Shown: piece by piece, positions 15,212-16,282 of the stretch
Numbering within the stretch: position 1 is the first letter of the stretch
How the letters are laid out: every line of letters starts with the position of its first letter
DNA from: Fidelibacterota bacterium
GTDB taxonomy: Bacteria > Fidelibacterota > Fidelibacteria > Fidelibacterales > DSDE01
Assembly: GCA_011049095.1 (NCBI GenBank)
Contig: DSDE01000398.1
Span: forward strand, 1-16,282
DNA length: 16,282 nt
Reading direction: 5' to 3'
Made by a program: the position numbers and the translations under genes
The notes under the pieces: generated by a model
Seen by the model: the letters and a program-made list of their open reading frames with translations, nothing else
What the model was told of the DNA's origin: nothing
The model's database searches: none

Positions 15212-15214
15212 TAG

Positions 15215-15256
15215 GTGAGAAGTGAGGAGAATGAACAGTGAACAATGAATAATGAG
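15215..15256. repeat. Degenerate GTGA(A/G)-type short repeats
   Basis: GTGAGAAGTGAGGAG, then ATGAACAGTGAACAATGAAT, is a chain of imperfect 7- to 8-base units right after hbd. It mirrors the simple repeats upstream of the thiolase, so the two-gene cassette is bracketed by low-complexity DNA. Confidence 0.55.
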
Positions 15257-15323
15257 CCACTCCGAAAAGTCTATGAGGGTATCAACAAAGAATTGATGTT
15301 GACGGTCGTTGAAACATTTGATA

Positions 15324-15361
15324 ACAATAATAATAACAGATATATAGCTTGCTATTATTGT
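15324..15361. repeat. AT-rich hairpin in long non-coding stretch
   Basis: ACAATAATA (15324-15332) and TATTATTGT (15353-15361) form a perfect 9-bp stem with a 20-nt loop. No T-tract follows. The surrounding 15212-15812 (about 600 bp) contains no gene I can support: simple repeats, this hairpin, an inverted dispersed repeat and A-rich DNA. Confidence 0.35.
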
Positions 15362-15415
15362 GATATTTTCGTATATTTGCTTATAAAAGCAGAGAGAAAA
15401 ATATTTCGAAGTGAA

Positions 15416-15456
15416 GAAGTGCGGTCACGCAGCGATGCGCTGAGCCTGCCGAAGTG
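15416..15456 (-). repeat. Inverted copy of the dispersed CACTTCG..GTGACCG repeat
   Basis: Read on the minus strand: CACTTCGGCAGGCTCAG, an inserted small palindrome (CGCATCGCTG region), then GTGACCGCACTTC. This is the same family as 52-156 with its core split. Further minus-strand upstream, TCCC/GGGA pairing (15457-15472) and a TCGAGC-TTTG-GCTCGA hairpin (15495-15510) may belong to the same compound element. Confidence 0.65.
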
Positions 15457-15812
15457 TCCCGATACATTGGGAAAGCGAAGAACAAGATTCGCTATCGAGC
15501 TTTGGCTCGAGCGATTATCCGTGCTTTTGCCCGCGCGATAAGCATCAATTTTCGAAGAATCGTGGGAACCATGTCTCCAAATTTGTAAAAATGGGGTAAA
15601 AATGAAGAGAAGAGCGAAGAAACTAGGTAAAAAGGGCGAAAATTGAGAAGAAATGCTTCCCCCAATACCAACCTTACAGCTTATTATCTGCCAAAATACT
15701 GTTACAAGTCTTAATATGCCCACAAAATCTCAAAAAACAGCGTCAATCAGCATCCTGGAAAAAATACTTTTCGGAGGGGACTCATTTTTTTCACAAAAAA
15801 ATAAAGGATTTT

Positions 15813-16282
15813 ATGGAATTAGGACATATTTTAATATTAATCACATTATTTTTTCCTGTAGCTTATTGACTGAAAATGATGAACAAAAAGACTCACCCTC
15901 GTTTATGAAGGATGGGTGCCCAATTTGGTCCCCAATTACAAATAAAATAGCTTATTTCCACGGTGGAAAAATTACAACTCCTGGTGTTTATTTAATGGTA
16001 GTCTTGCAAAATCACAAAGCGAAATATCAGAATTTTCTGTGCTGTCTGTTCCTGAAAATGTTGAGGTATCCGGTAATTATCCAAATCCGTTTAATCCATC
16101 TACGACCATTGGGTTTGGTCTGCCCGAAGGCTCATTTGTTAAAATCACTATTTATTCCATAATCGGTGAAAAGATAATAACTTTAGCTGATGGCTCATAT
16201 TCAAAAGGTTATCATGAAATTAAATGGCATGGTACAAATCAGGCTGGAAACTCTGTTTCAAATGGACTATACATCTATGAAT
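15813..16282 (+). pseudogene. Frame-broken lipoprotein/secreted protein with propeller-like segment and C-terminal sorting domain, runs off the window
   Basis: AAGGA at 15804-15808 precedes an ATG at 15813 that encodes a signal peptide, MELGHILILITLFF, then PVAY and a TGA at 15867. Right at the T6 run (15849-15854) a second frame continues as SCSLLTENDEQKDSPSFMKDG and CPIWSPITNKIAYFHGG..GVYL, which resembles one PD40/TolB-type propeller repeat. Near 15985-15995 a third frame takes over: FNGSLAKSQSEISEF, then NYPNPFNPSTTIGFGLPEGS and, to the window end, WHGTNQAGNSVSNGLYIYE. This last part is a FlgD-like/type IX-type C-terminal sorting domain. Restoring one base at each junction gives one continuous protein with a lipoprotein-like FSC cysteine. 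It is short, so an internal deletion is also possible. It could be a true pseudogene, a phase-variable gene or a sequencing error. Confidence 0.6.

Noticed and set aside
15245..15541. 98-codon open frame after hbd
   Set aside because: It starts in simple repeats and reads through a dispersed repeat and hairpins; the translation has no recognisable domain.

Overview
The window looks like a chromosomal segment from a bacterium of the FCB superphylum (Calditrichota, KSB1, Marinimicrobia or Cloacimonadota type). This rests on three observations: a secreted-protein tail with the NYPNPFNPSTTI sorting motif at the right end, degenerate dispersed repeats of the CACTTCGAC..CTCAGTGACCG kind, and clear AGGAGG-type ribosome binding sites, which argue against typical Bacteroidia. 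The lineage is an inference; there is no rRNA or other marker gene to fix it.

Layout from left to right. 1-405 is non-coding: a hairpin, clustered dispersed repeats and a large imperfect inverted repeat. Next come a divergent pair, a YdfG-like short-chain dehydrogenase (minus) and an 849-residue alpha-glucan phosphorylase (plus). 3936-9783 is a fatty-acid and ribosome cluster on the plus strand: yceD (DUF177), rpmF, then after a 245-base gap fabH, fabD, fabG, acpP, fabF and rnc. From fabH to rnc the genes are almost gapless, with short overlaps. The canonical order rpmF-plsX-fabH is broken: plsX is missing, and its place holds a bulged hairpin, a strong intrinsic terminator and a 13-bp palindrome. 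An EcsC-like protein and a metallo-beta-lactamase-fold hydrolase follow on the minus strand, divergent from a DAO-type FAD oxidoreductase. A thiolase plus 3-hydroxyacyl-CoA dehydrogenase pair follows, flanked on both sides by simple or dispersed repeats. The right end is about 600 bp of repeat-bearing non-coding DNA, then the start of a lipoprotein-like gene whose signal peptide, propeller-like segment and C-terminal sorting domain lie in three different reading frames.

Functionally, fabH/D/G/F plus acpP give initiation and elongation of type II fatty acid synthesis except dehydration and enoyl reduction. YceD and RNase III tie the cluster to 23S rRNA maturation, and L32 is a ribosomal protein. 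Thiolase and Hbd make or degrade acetoacetyl-CoA and 3-hydroxybutyryl-CoA. The glucan phosphorylase releases glucose-1-phosphate from storage glucan. I see no defence system, CRISPR array, transposase, rRNA or tRNA. The most noteworthy items are the frame-broken lipoprotein gene, the plsX-less regulatory gap before fabH, the YceD protein that has lost half of its cysteine motif, and the repeat families.
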